Source: Acanthopleuribacter pedis (lineage in GTDB: Bacteria; Acidobacteriota; Holophagae; Acanthopleuribacterales; Acanthopleuribacteraceae). From it: a DNA stretch of 64,000 nucleotides. The stretch spans positions 62,001-126,000 of the forward strand of contig NZ_JAFREP010000024.1 of NCBI RefSeq assembly GCF_017377855.1, in the 5' to 3' direction. Both the position numbers and the translations under genes were made by a program. The notes under the pieces are model-generated. The model saw nothing but the letters and a program-made list of their open reading frames with translations. It was not told the DNA's origin and did not search any database. Below, in pieces: positions 49,317-58,956 of this stretch. Within the stretch, counting starts at the first letter, position 1, and each line of letters starts with the position of its first letter.

Positions 49317-51455
49317 ATGGAACTGACAACCTTCTTAAAAGAAAAGACTTCCCCCTCGTTGCTCGACGCCTTCGAGGCCGCCGCGGCCCGGGCCGGCAAA
49401 GAAACACGCGCCGTGCATCTCGCGCACCTGTTGGATCAATTGCTAGCAGACAGCGAGGTGGTGCGCCGCCTGCCCGAAAACACCGCCGCCCAAGCCCATG
49501 CCTTGCTGGCCCGCCAGATCGCGGCCTTGCCCGCGGGCACCTCGGGTTTCGCCTTCGACATCCAGCGTTTGATTCAGCCCTCGCTGGCCTGGTGCGCCAC
49601 CTTCGGCGCGGACCGGGTTTCCCCGATCATGCTGCTGATCACCTTGCTCAAAAACGAAACCCTGTTCAGCGGCGACGCGGCCCAAAGCGTTCAGGGTTTA
49701 CGGCAGTTGGGTCTGACCGTGGACCACTTTTTACCCCGCGCGGCGGAGACGGTTCACCAAAACGACTTTACCTACGAGCCGCTGGGTTTCGGGCAGGACT
49801 TAACCCTGATGGCCCGCCGCGGTTATTGGCCGCACAATCCCTTGTTCGGCATGGCGCGCGAGCTGCGTCAGTTGGTGGCGAGTCTGTGCGGCGGCGAGGA
49901 AAGCACGATTCTGGTCGGCGAACCCGGCGTAGGCAAGTCGACGCTGGTTTACGGCCTGGCCTGGCATTTGGCAGCGGGAACCCGGCCGTTCATTCCATCG
50001 GTATTGGATCAAGTCACCCTGGTGGCGATTGCCCACCACGACCTGATGGCGGGTACCGAAAACCGCGGCGCCTTGGAAAAACGCATTGGCGATCTGCTGC
50101 AGTTTTTGGAGAAAAACCCGCGCGTGATTCCGTTTTTCGATGAAATCCACGTCTTGCTCAACGGCGAGGATCCCGGAATGACGGCCGTAACCAACAGCCT
50201 CAAACCCCAAATGGCGGCAGGCCGCTTTCGCTGTATCGGCTCGTCCACGGGTAAGGAGTACACCCGCGCCATCGCGGGTGATCCGGCGCTGAATTCGCGG
50301 TTCGCCAAAATCATCGTCCCCGAACCGGATCGCGAGGAGACGATCCGCATCCTGACCGCGGCCGATCCGGCAGGATCGCGGCGCGCGCGCGAGGCGGGCA
50401 TCACCCTGGACCCGGCGGCCCTTGCCGAGGCGGTGGACCTGACCACGACCTACCAACGCAATGAACGTTTGCCGCGCAAAGCCTTCCAACTGGTGAAGCA
50501 CACGCTGGCGGACCGCATTTTCCAATTGCTGGCGGGCGAAACGGAGGACACAACCCTTGGCGCCGCCGACATCCGCGCGGCCTTCGAGCAACGCAGCGGC
50601 ATTCCCTTGGATCAAGGGGTGGGCGCGGGTTTGGCCAAACGGCTGAAACAACGCATCCACGGCCAGGATCATGCCGTGGATTGCGTCGCCGATTGGTTGC
50701 TGCTGCAGGAGTTTGGGTGGTTGCCGCGCAACCGGCCCCGCGGCCGCTTTCTGTTTCTGGGTCCCCCGGGTGTCGGCAAAACGGAGCTGGCCAAAAGCCT
50801 GGCGGAAGCGGTGATGCACGCGCGTGGCGCGGTCATCGTCAAGAACATGGCGGAATACCAGGGCGAAGGCGCCCACACGCGGTTTATGGGCGCCAGTCCC
50901 GGGTACGTGGGTTACGGCGCGACCAACACCGTCTACACCCAAATCCGCATGCGCCCCTACGCGGTGGTGGTTTTGGACGAATTCGAGAAGGCCCACCCCA
51001 GTTTGGCGTATCCGCTAATCAGCCTTTTGGACGGGCTCGGCGAGGACGGCCAGGGCAACCCCACCGATTTTTCGCAGTGTTTGATCATTCTCACCAGCAA
51101 CGCGTTACAGGACGACGCCGACCAAGACGCCGACAGCCTGCGCCGCAAGTTGGTGGCGATGGGCGGCATTTGGCAGGCCCCGCTGGTTGATCGCCTGGAT
51201 CGCCTGGTGCATTTCCAACCCCTGAGCCGCCCGTCCCGCCGCGCCATCGTGGCCGACATGGTCGCGCGCAAACAGGCGCAGGCACGAACCCCGGTGCCGG
51301 AACAGTTTCACCAACCGCAAACCTTAGACGCGCTGGTCGACGCCGCGGAGGATCCCAATCATCCCGGCTCGGCGCGCGGCCTGGAGCGAAGCTTACTCGA
51401 CGCCATGCAGGCCCACGTCAAAACCTTGACCCACCAAAAGGAGGAACAACCGTGA
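49317..51455 (+). CDS. ClpV/ClpB-like AAA+ unfoldase (TssH-like)
   Basis: The 712-residue protein has a Clp_N-like N-domain (about 20-150), AAA domain 1 with Walker A GEPGVGKST (201-209) and Walker B VIPFFDEIH, and AAA domain 2 with Walker A GPPGVGKTE (482-490) and VVVLDEFEKAH. It is shorter than ClpB/ClpV (about 860): the coiled-coil M domain between the two AAA modules is absent. The ClpP-binding IGF/IGL loop of ClpA/ClpX is also not seen. The gene context (VgrG, TssK-like) points to a sheath-recycling role. ATG 49317 follows AGGAA; its stop overlaps the next GTG by four bases (GTGA). Confidence 0.8.
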   Translation: MELTTFLKEKTSPSLLDAFEAAAARAGKETRAVHLAHLLDQLLADSEVVRRLPENTAAQAHALLARQIAALPAGTSGFAFDIQRLIQPSLAWCATFGADRVSPIMLLITLLKNETLFSGDAAQSVQGLRQLGLTVDHFLPRAAETVHQNDFTYEPLGFGQDLTLMARRGYWPHNPLFGMARELRQLVASLCGGEESTILVGEPGVGKSTLVYGLAWHLAAGTRPFIPSVLDQVTLVAIAHHDLMAGTENRGALEKRIGDLLQFLEKNPRVIPFFDEIHVLLNGEDPGMTAVTNSLKPQMAAGRFRCIGSSTGKEYTRAIAGDPALNSRFAKIIVPEPDREETIRILTAADPAGSRRAREAGITLDPAALAEAVDLTTTYQRNERLPRKAFQLVKHTLADRIFQLLAGETEDTTLGAADIRAAFEQRSGIPLDQGVGAGLAKRLKQRIHGQDHAVDCVADWLLLQEFGWLPRNRPRGRFLFLGPPGVGKTELAKSLAEAVMHARGAVIVKNMAEYQGEGAHTRFMGASPGYVGYGATNTVYTQIRMRPYAVVVLDEFEKAHPSLAYPLISLLDGLGEDGQGNPTDFSQCLIILTSNALQDDADQDADSLRRKLVAMGGIWQAPLVDRLDRLVHFQPLSRPSRRAIVADMVARKQAQARTPVPEQFHQPQTLDALVDAAEDPNHPGSARGLERSLLDAMQAHVKTLTHQKEEQP

Positions 51456-54400
51456 CCCTTCGCGATTTTTTTAATACCTACAACATCAACGAGGACGCCC
51501 TGGTCCGCATGAAACGGCGCTTGTTTGTGGTTGGTCGTTTCAACCAGAAACGCGCCAAAGGCGGCGGGCCCATCACCTACCTGCTCACCAATCGCAACCT
51601 CGAAAACGACAGGCTTAAAGACCATTTTGACGCGGCACACATTGGCGCTATCTCATACAGCACTTTTGAGGAAATGCTGGAACCGGCGATTGAGGAACTC
51701 ATCACCGAACGCCTCGATCAGCCCTTTGTCGAAATGGTGGTGCCGGATTCGGATCACCCGCGGAACCGCCAGCGCATCGACCCGAACAATTACTTCTACC
51801 AACGCGCCATCGCCAACAACGAACAGGGCGAATTGAAGCCTGATTGCAAACCCAGCACCGACCAAGACGACATTCTCGGGAGCAAACAAACCAACGCGGG
51901 CGCATCGATTTTCGAGCAAATCCGCGCCTACCTGGCGACCTTCGCCCATTTCCAGGTTCACAACCACAAGCTGGTAGCCGCGCTGGTAGAGGTTTTGGTG
52001 CAGTGTGCCGGCAAAAGAGGCTGGCCGGGATTTGAAAAAGGCGGCCCTTTACCGGCCAACCTGCACCGCGAAATGCTCAATTTCCTCTACAGCGAGGATC
52101 AGACCAAACCCTTTGACGGCACACGGCTCAATCTGACCGGTACCAGGTTAAAGGGCTATGAACACAAACTGGCCGATGCAATCGGTGCCCTGCGAGAAGC
52201 CCTAGGCAACCAAAAAGTTACCAACTATTCCGAACCCATGATCAACAGCACCGCGCTAAGCCTGTGGTTACGCAAGCATTTGGAAAAACAAACCGACGAG
52301 ACAGGCTTTGATTTGCACCAGACCTTCGCCCAATCGCGCAAGGCGTTTAACGGGTTGCGCCAAATTCTGCGTAGCAAGGTATTGCTCGCCATGGTGCTGA
52401 ACTGGCTGCTGGCGCACTACAAGTCAGACACCCACATGCCGGAACTGGCCCATCTCAGGGATTATGCAAGAACCCAAGCGGTGGAAGACGCGATCAAAAC
52501 GGGTAAATACGGGCTGGCCAAGCCGCTGCCGCGCGCTTCACCGGAACAACGCAAGGCCTATCGCGAAAACCTGGAACGCCATTTCAAAAACATCATCCTT
52601 GCAGTGGGTGGCGACACCGAGGCAGAGGCGCAACTGCCCGAGGAAATGAAGGCCTTGGTTACCCAATACCAAAACGACGACGATGCGCTTGACGCGTTAA
52701 AAACCATTGCCGGCCTGGATAAAAAAGACGCCGACACACAAAACGCCTTTTTCTCTGTTGCCAAAAACCTCATGATCGACACCTTGTGCCCCGCATTGTT
52801 TTTAGAACCCAACCTGAAAAAAGCGGAACTCATCAATCTGTTTAATGGCGAACTTGTCGCGGTTTACCTTAACGCCATTCTGTTAACCCAAAACAACGAA
52901 CGACTTTTGTTAAAAATCGCCGATAAACACGCAAAAAGTTTGTCGAAAATGGTCAACAAAGGTAGCATCACCAATCCCGAGGAACACCAAAAAGCAGTGT
53001 TGCAGGATTTAATCAATCATTTCTTTTTAAATAAAGAATTGGTGAAACAAGTTAAAGACGGTTTAACCGTCATCGGTAACGCCGTGCAACTGATGGATGC
53101 CATGCCGGAAGAAACCGCGGCACCAGGGGCAACCGGCAAACCCGGCGCCGGCGATATTTCGACCACCTTCTCTTACGACCTTTCCGATGACAACCTCTTG
53201 GAAACCACCCCGACCGAGTCCGCACGGGTAAAGGAAGCGGTCAAGGTCATGGTGAAACAATCGGCGGCCATGCAGCAAAAAGCGGAAGAATCCGCGCAAG
53301 AAGGCGAAACAAAGAACGAACCCGCGGCGGCGCAGACCGCGGAGGGACCCAAGGCGACGCAAGCCACGGAGGCGCAAACGGACGCCGATCAAACCCAGGA
53401 AGACGTGGCTGCCGAGGCCACATCCAAAACGGATGCGGATCAGGAGGAACTCGGGGAAACCGGTCTGCTAAAACGGGTCACCGATTTAACCGCGCAAATG
53501 CTGGCAAACCACCCTGAAACACCCGCGGAAGCGTTCCCAGACAGGGTCCTGGCCGAGATGGAAAAGGAACCCGATCTGAAGGCAAGCAAACTCGCCCGCG
53601 ATCTGCGCATCGCGGAACAGTGTTTTAACCTGATCTACACCCGGTACATCGCCAACCCCGACAAAGCCGATTTCCGCGCCCAAGTCGACCGCATGACCCT
53701 GATGCGCATGATGCGGCTGTTTGCGGACGAATTGCGCCTAGGCCAAACCTACAGCCATTTGTACCGCATGATCATCGACTTGGTGCGTTATCCCAACCCG
53801 GCCGATTTTATGCGCGAAAAATCGATCACCGAATATTTCGACGACGGTACCTTCGACCTCGGCAACTTAGAAGCGTTACTCAAAGCTCTGGAAATAGAAG
53901 GCCTGTCCAATATCCGTAATTTCGTGTGTGAATTGCAGGGTATGCGTTACCTGCTGGAAAAAACGGCCGAGGATCCCGACGCCGAGATCGTGGTGATCAA
54001 CGGCGACGCCCAGGAATTTCTCACGTGGCTTCGCACCGAAAACCTTGACCCAAACGAGAACGCCGAGGGCGGCATGCGCTGCCAATCCCTCTGCGCCGCG
54101 GGCACCGCCTCGTCGTTTATGGGTCCCGGCCTGGTGTACCTCACCAACACCGCCTTTAAAGACGATGCCGAGGACAAAAAAGCGTTTTTGGACACATTGG
54201 CAACCTTCCCCCTCAGACGGGGTAACTTCCGCGTAGTCCTGCCGCCCATGTTGCTCACCGCGCCCCTGGAAAATTGGCACGCTCAAGGTAAGGAACTGGC
54301 GAAGAAAACAAACCAAAGCCTGGCACCGGTGACCATCGTCGGCCCCTCCCCGCACCTAAACCCGCCCACGGACACCATGCCCAGCCACCTGCCCGCGGGT

Positions 54401-54934
54401 TACCTGCTCGCCGCCCACTTTCTGCGGCCGCAAGCCCAGAACTTCAAGCTAAAGAATATCAACGAGAAAGGCGTGGATCGATTCCACGTGCTCGGCGTCG
54501 GTGCGGCCGAAATGCGCGCCTACCTGAGCAACGTGTTTTGGGGACCACCCGAGCAAGCCCGCTTTGAAATCGACTATTACGGCTACCTCACCGCGCTCCT
54601 CGCCGGGGCGGCGGCAAGCCACGGCGGTGCGCAGCCCTTCCAGCCGGAAACGCTTTTTAACTTTTTGTTTATCGAAGAGAACCCGCTCAATGGAGATTAC
54701 TTCAACGCCAACACCCTGCTCGACCGCATGCTGCCCAACGGCAACGGCCGGGTGTTCGGGTTGGGTGAAAACCCCGCCTTGCCGGAAGGCCAACCCGCCT
54801 ACCGACTCGAAACCCTGGTCGCCGCCTCGGACCACAAAACCCCGCTCAACATCAATCAAACAACGCGTTTGTCGTTCAAAAACGTACAGTGGCTTCAAAA
54901 AACCCTGCCCTTGTTGCTCAACGACGAACCATAA
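51452..54934 (+). CDS. 1160-residue unknown protein of injection cluster
   Basis: It starts at GTG 51452 with AAGGAGG upstream. Three parts can be seen: a helical N-terminal part (about 1-560); an acidic, low-complexity Ala/Glu/Gln/Thr linker (about 590-670); and a compact C-terminal part (about 680-1160) with CELQGMRYLLEKTAEDPDAE and VVINGDAQEFLTWL, then an alternating alpha/beta pattern. The GMRYLLE..AE..VVINGD stretch is faintly like the inner part of TssC sheath proteins, and a sheath is what the adjacent unfoldase should act on. The resemblance is weak and no TssB/TssC pair is visible in the window. No signal peptide or transmembrane segment. Confidence 0.5.
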   Translation: MTLRDFFNTYNINEDALVRMKRRLFVVGRFNQKRAKGGGPITYLLTNRNLENDRLKDHFDAAHIGAISYSTFEEMLEPAIEELITERLDQPFVEMVVPDSDHPRNRQRIDPNNYFYQRAIANNEQGELKPDCKPSTDQDDILGSKQTNAGASIFEQIRAYLATFAHFQVHNHKLVAALVEVLVQCAGKRGWPGFEKGGPLPANLHREMLNFLYSEDQTKPFDGTRLNLTGTRLKGYEHKLADAIGALREALGNQKVTNYSEPMINSTALSLWLRKHLEKQTDETGFDLHQTFAQSRKAFNGLRQILRSKVLLAMVLNWLLAHYKSDTHMPELAHLRDYARTQAVEDAIKTGKYGLAKPLPRASPEQRKAYRENLERHFKNIILAVGGDTEAEAQLPEEMKALVTQYQNDDDALDALKTIAGLDKKDADTQNAFFSVAKNLMIDTLCPALFLEPNLKKAELINLFNGELVAVYLNAILLTQNNERLLLKIADKHAKSLSKMVNKGSITNPEEHQKAVLQDLINHFFLNKELVKQVKDGLTVIGNAVQLMDAMPEETAAPGATGKPGAGDISTTFSYDLSDDNLLETTPTESARVKEAVKVMVKQSAAMQQKAEESAQEGETKNEPAAAQTAEGPKATQATEAQTDADQTQEDVAAEATSKTDADQEELGETGLLKRVTDLTAQMLANHPETPAEAFPDRVLAEMEKEPDLKASKLARDLRIAEQCFNLIYTRYIANPDKADFRAQVDRMTLMRMMRLFADELRLGQTYSHLYRMIIDLVRYPNPADFMREKSITEYFDDGTFDLGNLEALLKALEIEGLSNIRNFVCELQGMRYLLEKTAEDPDAEIVVINGDAQEFLTWLRTENLDPNENAEGGMRCQSLCAAGTASSFMGPGLVYLTNTAFKDDAEDKKAFLDTLATFPLRRGNFRVVLPPMLLTAPLENWHAQGKELAKKTNQSLAPVTIVGPSPHLNPPTDTMPSHLPAGYLLAAHFLRPQAQNFKLKNINEKGVDRFHVLGVGAAEMRAYLSNVFWGPPEQARFEIDYYGYLTALLAGAAASHGGAQPFQPETLFNFLFIEENPLNGDYFNANTLLDRMLPNGNGRVFGLGENPALPEGQPAYRLETLVAASDHKTPLNINQTTRLSFKNVQWLQKTLPLLLNDEP

Positions 54935-54944
54935 CCTTTCCCAA

Positions 54945-54964
54945 GCGTTTCGAAACTGAAACGC
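54945..54964 (+). promoter_or_regulatory. short hairpin in 179-bp intergenic gap
   Basis: GCGTTTC (54945-54951) and GAAACGC (54958-54964) form a 7-bp stem 10 bases after the 1160-residue gene. There is no T-run. It is the only sizeable gap within the cluster and may set the abundance of the downstream tube/spike genes. Confidence 0.35.
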
Positions 54965-55113
54965 GGCGGTGATCGGCGCGTAGCGACCTCTCACCCGTAC
55001 CACACAGGTTCAAATAATCGGTTGCCCAAGCACGAGGCACGCGTTCTATCGTGTTGCTTCGTCCGGTAACCCCTTGGTTTAACGATCACAACCTTCCATG
55101 GAGGAACCACACT

Positions 55114-55983
55114 ATGGCCATTACTGCTGAATTTAGAGTCGCCGACGATACCTTCACCTTTCAAAACATTCCGGGATACCGTATCTCTTTTTGTATGACA
55201 CCTGGACAAAGTTACCAAGGCCACTACTATGTCTATCTGGTGGATCGCATCGAAGCCCAAAGTACCATCACTTCCCCCATTGCACCTGGCACCAAAATGC
55301 GGCGCGGTACCCTTGACATTGTCGGTAACCAACGCAGTTACACATTTAAAGATATTGATTTGTATTCGGTGGAAACCATAATCAACTACCGCGAACGCAT
55401 GCGCCTGGTGTGTTTTAAATACGACGACCAACTCACCAGCCGCCACGCCCTACCCGCCCAGCTCAAAAACAGCGCCGACAACCAACCAGAATTGGGCCCA
55501 CTCAACGATGACTACAACTTCAAATTGGAAGGTACCTTGCCGAAACGGCTGCTTGCCTACCAACTAATGAACGGCAGTTATTTTTCAACCGTCATGCGGC
55601 TCGCCACCCTGCGCGATGAATCGAATTCACTCCTGGAACGCATCATCGAAGCCAACGACCAAGAAGTTGTCAGCCAAGATCCCTTTAGACCCTTCACCAT
55701 CTCCTTATCCTCAAACACCGTTGATCTGGATCCCAGGACCCTGGAACACGCCTTCATCGATGAGTCGTTCGGCCTGTTCCTCGACTACCCATCGCCCACC
55801 CTCACCACGCTGACGGAAAACGCGCACCCGGCCCAGGCCGCGCTTCAGGTTCCCTACTATTCCCACCGCGACCTTTTGAGCTTCGTCGGCGCACGCGGCT
55901 TACCACCGAGTAAAGGCAAAGACACCGTCGAAACCGCAACCTTCGTTTTCCGCGAGGTCTACCGCGATTTGGCGATGGTGTAA
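55114..55983 (+). CDS. Hcp/TssD-like candidate tube protein
   Basis: The 289-residue protein begins MAITAEFRVADDTFTF and GYRISFCMTPGQSYQGHYY. It continues with GTLDIVGNQRSYTFKDIDLYSVETIINYRERMRLVCF, in the order seen in Bacteroidota-type TssD proteins (M-F-AE, short strands, then the ....F..AYCV.Y.....F segment). The C-terminal 160 residues have no parallel in normal Hcp (about 130-170 residues), so this could be a longer tube or an adaptor protein. GGAGGAA stands 6 bases before the ATG. It directly precedes the VgrG gene, as tube proteins often do. The identification is tentative. Confidence 0.4.
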   Translation: MAITAEFRVADDTFTFQNIPGYRISFCMTPGQSYQGHYYVYLVDRIEAQSTITSPIAPGTKMRRGTLDIVGNQRSYTFKDIDLYSVETIINYRERMRLVCFKYDDQLTSRHALPAQLKNSADNQPELGPLNDDYNFKLEGTLPKRLLAYQLMNGSYFSTVMRLATLRDESNSLLERIIEANDQEVVSQDPFRPFTISLSSNTVDLDPRTLEHAFIDESFGLFLDYPSPTLTTLTENAHPAQAALQVPYYSHRDLLSFVGARGLPPSKGKDTVETATFVFREVYRDLAMV

Positions 55984-55987
55984 CGCC

Positions 55988-57445
55988 ATGAGTTTGTTTT
56001 TTCGCCTGCAAGGCGACGGGGCGCCTTTGCCTGAGTTGGAAGGGCTGGAATGGGTGACCCGTCGCCGTTTTGCCGAACCGCTTGTGCATTGGGCGACGAC
56101 CGACCTGGGTCGGGCCTCACACCGCGACCAGGAGGGCCGACACGCGCTGTTGGATCACCTCGCCGCGGGCGTCGCCCTATCGCTCGGCGCCTTTTGGCAA
56201 CCCGCGGGCGGGGCGGCGCAACAGCTCACCCCCTTTTATCCGATTCAATCGATCACGGAAACCCACCATCCCGAGGGTTTGTGTTTTCAGCTGCTGGGAA
56301 CGGTGTTGCAAGCATCGGGGGGCGACACACCGTCGCCCCACCGGCCGCGCTACCGCGTGCACGCCAAGCAAACCTATGCCGGCCTGCTACGCGCCTTCAC
56401 CCACGTGGCCGAATTACCGGCCGACCTGGAAAACAACCTGCCCGCCAACATCGAACTCGCCGGTGACCTCGTTCAAGACGGGGAAAGCGACGCGGCCTTC
56501 TTGCGCCGCTTGATTGCCCCGGAACGGCGCGGCCCCGGCGTCCCCGGCCTGGTCCTGACCGGAACCTGCAGCAGCACCGCCGTTTTGCCCTACACCTTGC
56601 TGCCAGGTGATGTCGCGGCATGCCGCGCGTTTTTTCAAGGCAGAAGCTTGCCCGCCGCGGAACCCGAAACCTTGGAACGCCGGCACTTCCCCGCGCACCG
56701 ACCACCGACCGCGGTGCATTACCTGGATCGCATCGGCTTGCCCGAATACGTGGTAACGCGCGAACATCCCGAGTTCGACGCCGACCGCTGGCAAACCTGG
56801 TTCGACCTCAACCTACCGCGGTTCCACGAGGACGCCTTTGTGGTCGCGCTGGAGGACCGCTTGACCCCCGCCGACGGCGGCACCCATTTGCGCCGGCGCA
56901 GCCACATCCACTTGCTGTCGGGCGCGGCGGACTTCACCCAACCCACGGCCCATCAAAGCTGGTGCCGGCTGGGGACGGTGACCGAAAACGATGGGCGCGA
57001 ACCCTGGTTAGGTGTCCGGCTCGCCGGCTTTGAAGCACGTGCCCACGGGGATCAGTTGCGTGCCCGCCTGCTGTGCCCGACGTCGGGTGAGGACGGGCGT
57101 GGCGGGTTGCACCTGGTACCCGCCGTGGGCACCACCGTCGCGGTCTTCCATTCCGGCCGCCTGGATGAGGCCCCGGTGGTGCTCGGCAATGTCCGCGAGG
57201 AGGCCGCCGGCCACGCGGCGCCCTCGCTGTCGCTGACGCAAGCCACAACCCTCTCGCTGGCCGAGGTCACGGCCGAGCAGTTGGGCGCGGTGGCCGTCAA
57301 AAGCGCGTTGGACCTGACCGGTGAAAGCACGATCTCGGTCAAAGGGGAAAACCTCAGCCTGGAGGGGCGCGGCGGCCTGTCCCTCAAAGGCGCGCAAGCC
57401 GAGGCCGAACTTTCCGGTTCCGATTTTAAAGTTGGAGGTCCCTGA
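55988..57445 (+). CDS. VgrG-like spike protein
   Basis: The 485-residue protein has a gp27-like N-terminal part (about 1-330) with SDAAFLRRLIAPERRG...GLVLTG (the ESDLEFLxRLxEExG position of VgrG) and RRRSHIHLLSG, then a gp5-like OB domain (about 345-405, RARLLCPTSGEDGRGGLHLVPAVGTTVAVFHSGRLDEAPVVLGNVR), then a short beta-helical tip (STISVKGENLSLEGRGGLSLKG). No C-terminal effector extension. It would sit at the head of a contractile tube and pierce the target membrane. It starts 4 bases after the previous stop and overlaps the next gene by 1 base. Confidence 0.82.
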   Translation: MSLFFRLQGDGAPLPELEGLEWVTRRRFAEPLVHWATTDLGRASHRDQEGRHALLDHLAAGVALSLGAFWQPAGGAAQQLTPFYPIQSITETHHPEGLCFQLLGTVLQASGGDTPSPHRPRYRVHAKQTYAGLLRAFTHVAELPADLENNLPANIELAGDLVQDGESDAAFLRRLIAPERRGPGVPGLVLTGTCSSTAVLPYTLLPGDVAACRAFFQGRSLPAAEPETLERRHFPAHRPPTAVHYLDRIGLPEYVVTREHPEFDADRWQTWFDLNLPRFHEDAFVVALEDRLTPADGGTHLRRRSHIHLLSGAADFTQPTAHQSWCRLGTVTENDGREPWLGVRLAGFEARAHGDQLRARLLCPTSGEDGRGGLHLVPAVGTTVAVFHSGRLDEAPVVLGNVREEAAGHAAPSLSLTQATTLSLAEVTAEQLGAVAVKSALDLTGESTISVKGENLSLEGRGGLSLKGAQAEAELSGSDFKVGGP

Positions 57446-58899
57446 TGAATTATTGGGTTCCGCTGTTTATCACCCGCGACCAGATTGGGGACAGCCTCAA
57501 CCGGCTCTTAACGGATGCGCAACAAAACGGGACGCTCCAGTGTTTGTCGGAAGACCCACCCGGTCGCGGCGAGCCGCGCTGGCTGGGTCGCGCGCCCATC
57601 CAGCTTGATTTCGACGACCGAGGGCCGCTCCTTTTTTGCAACAGGCCCCGGCAACTGTTTGACCACCTCGCCGTCGTGCCGAACCCGACCTTGGCCATCA
57701 GCGATTTGTCCGGTGCGCAACGGAACCGGTGCCACGGCAAGGTTTTTGAATTCCAGGGACATTTCTTGGAAATCACACGCTTCAACGCCCACGAGGACAT
57801 GGGTCCCCCCCACGACACCCTCGCCCACCACCTGCTGCAGCTGACCCTGACCCACAGGGCGCCGGGCGCGCAACCGGGCTCCCGTCCGATTCAAACCGAG
57901 GGCGTGGGGAAGCATCCCCTTTTCTACGATCCCTTGCTGTTTGGCGGCGACGCCGACAGTGTCATCAACCTGCTCAACCGCATGGAGGGGGCGCAAGCGC
58001 CGGACGACCTGGTGATGTTGCCCCCCATGCGATGCGAATACGAGGACACCTGGTTTGCCCCGCGCTATCGACGGCTGCGCCGCGCCATGGATAAGGTGTT
58101 CCTGAAAACGGGGCCGAGCCTCGCGGTTGCCCTGTGGCGCCTGGCGGACCGGCCCGCGTGGCGCGATCTGCTGCTGGACGGCGCTAGGTTGGGCCACCGC
58201 CGGAACACCAAGCTCAGCGAAGCGGTGCTGTTCCTGCCCGAACAGGCCGCCGAGCTGCCAGGAGCCGCGTGGCGACGCCGCTTGTTGAAAGATCCCGACG
58301 CGATGCCGGGCGACCCCGCCGCGCGGTTACTCTGGTGCAGGCTCGCGGACGACATCCGCGGGGCCGTGGACGCGGTGGTCCCCGCCGCGGGAAAGGGGAA
58401 TTGGTCGGACCAAGCACCGCGAGGCTACCGCAACCAAGGTCAAAGAGAAACCGGCACCTTCCAAAAGTACCGCGCCCTGGCGGACGCCTGGCGGGACCCT
58501 GACAATACGTTGTCCCAAGCGGTGTTGCACCCGGCCGCGGGACCGGCGGGCCAACCGCCCGACCACGACCTGGCCGACCTCCTGTTCCTGCGCCGCCTGT
58601 GGCAAACCGGCGACCCCGACGACGAGACCCGCCGCAACCTGTTGTTGGCGTTATTGCCGGCCATGTTGAAACGCAACTTCACCCTCATGGATCACCTCGA
58701 CGAACAGGCCGCGACATGGCACTGGTTCATCGATTACCAACCCGGAGAGGCGCGGGTGCGTTACCGCGACCCATGCGCCGTCGACCTGAGCTTTTATCAG
58801 CTGCTGTTTCCACGGGGTACCTGTTTCCAGCCAGGCGGCACCGCCCGCTTGGACGCCGAGCCGGCACGCCTGGACCAAATCCATTTCACCCTGGGATAA
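57445..58899 (+). CDS. unknown protein of injection cluster (484 aa)
   Basis: The start overlaps the VgrG stop (TGATG). The product is 484 residues, rich in Arg, Asp, Leu and Pro, without transmembrane segments or recognisable motifs. It opens with MNYWVPLFITRDQIGDSLNRLL; the second half is largely helical (about 200-430). In type VI loci the positions next to VgrG and TssK are held by baseplate (TssE/F/G), TssA or adaptor proteins, so one of those roles is likely; no sequence motif confirms it. Confidence 0.5.
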   Translation: MNYWVPLFITRDQIGDSLNRLLTDAQQNGTLQCLSEDPPGRGEPRWLGRAPIQLDFDDRGPLLFCNRPRQLFDHLAVVPNPTLAISDLSGAQRNRCHGKVFEFQGHFLEITRFNAHEDMGPPHDTLAHHLLQLTLTHRAPGAQPGSRPIQTEGVGKHPLFYDPLLFGGDADSVINLLNRMEGAQAPDDLVMLPPMRCEYEDTWFAPRYRRLRRAMDKVFLKTGPSLAVALWRLADRPAWRDLLLDGARLGHRRNTKLSEAVLFLPEQAAELPGAAWRRRLLKDPDAMPGDPAARLLWCRLADDIRGAVDAVVPAAGKGNWSDQAPRGYRNQGQRETGTFQKYRALADAWRDPDNTLSQAVLHPAAGPAGQPPDHDLADLLFLRRLWQTGDPDDETRRNLLLALLPAMLKRNFTLMDHLDEQAATWHWFIDYQPGEARVRYRDPCAVDLSFYQLLFPRGTCFQPGGTARLDAEPARLDQIHFTLG

Positions 58900-58956
58900 G
58901 CCCGCGGTGGGGCATGACCCGCATCTTGCCTCACCGCCGCGCAGAAGGAGCACACC

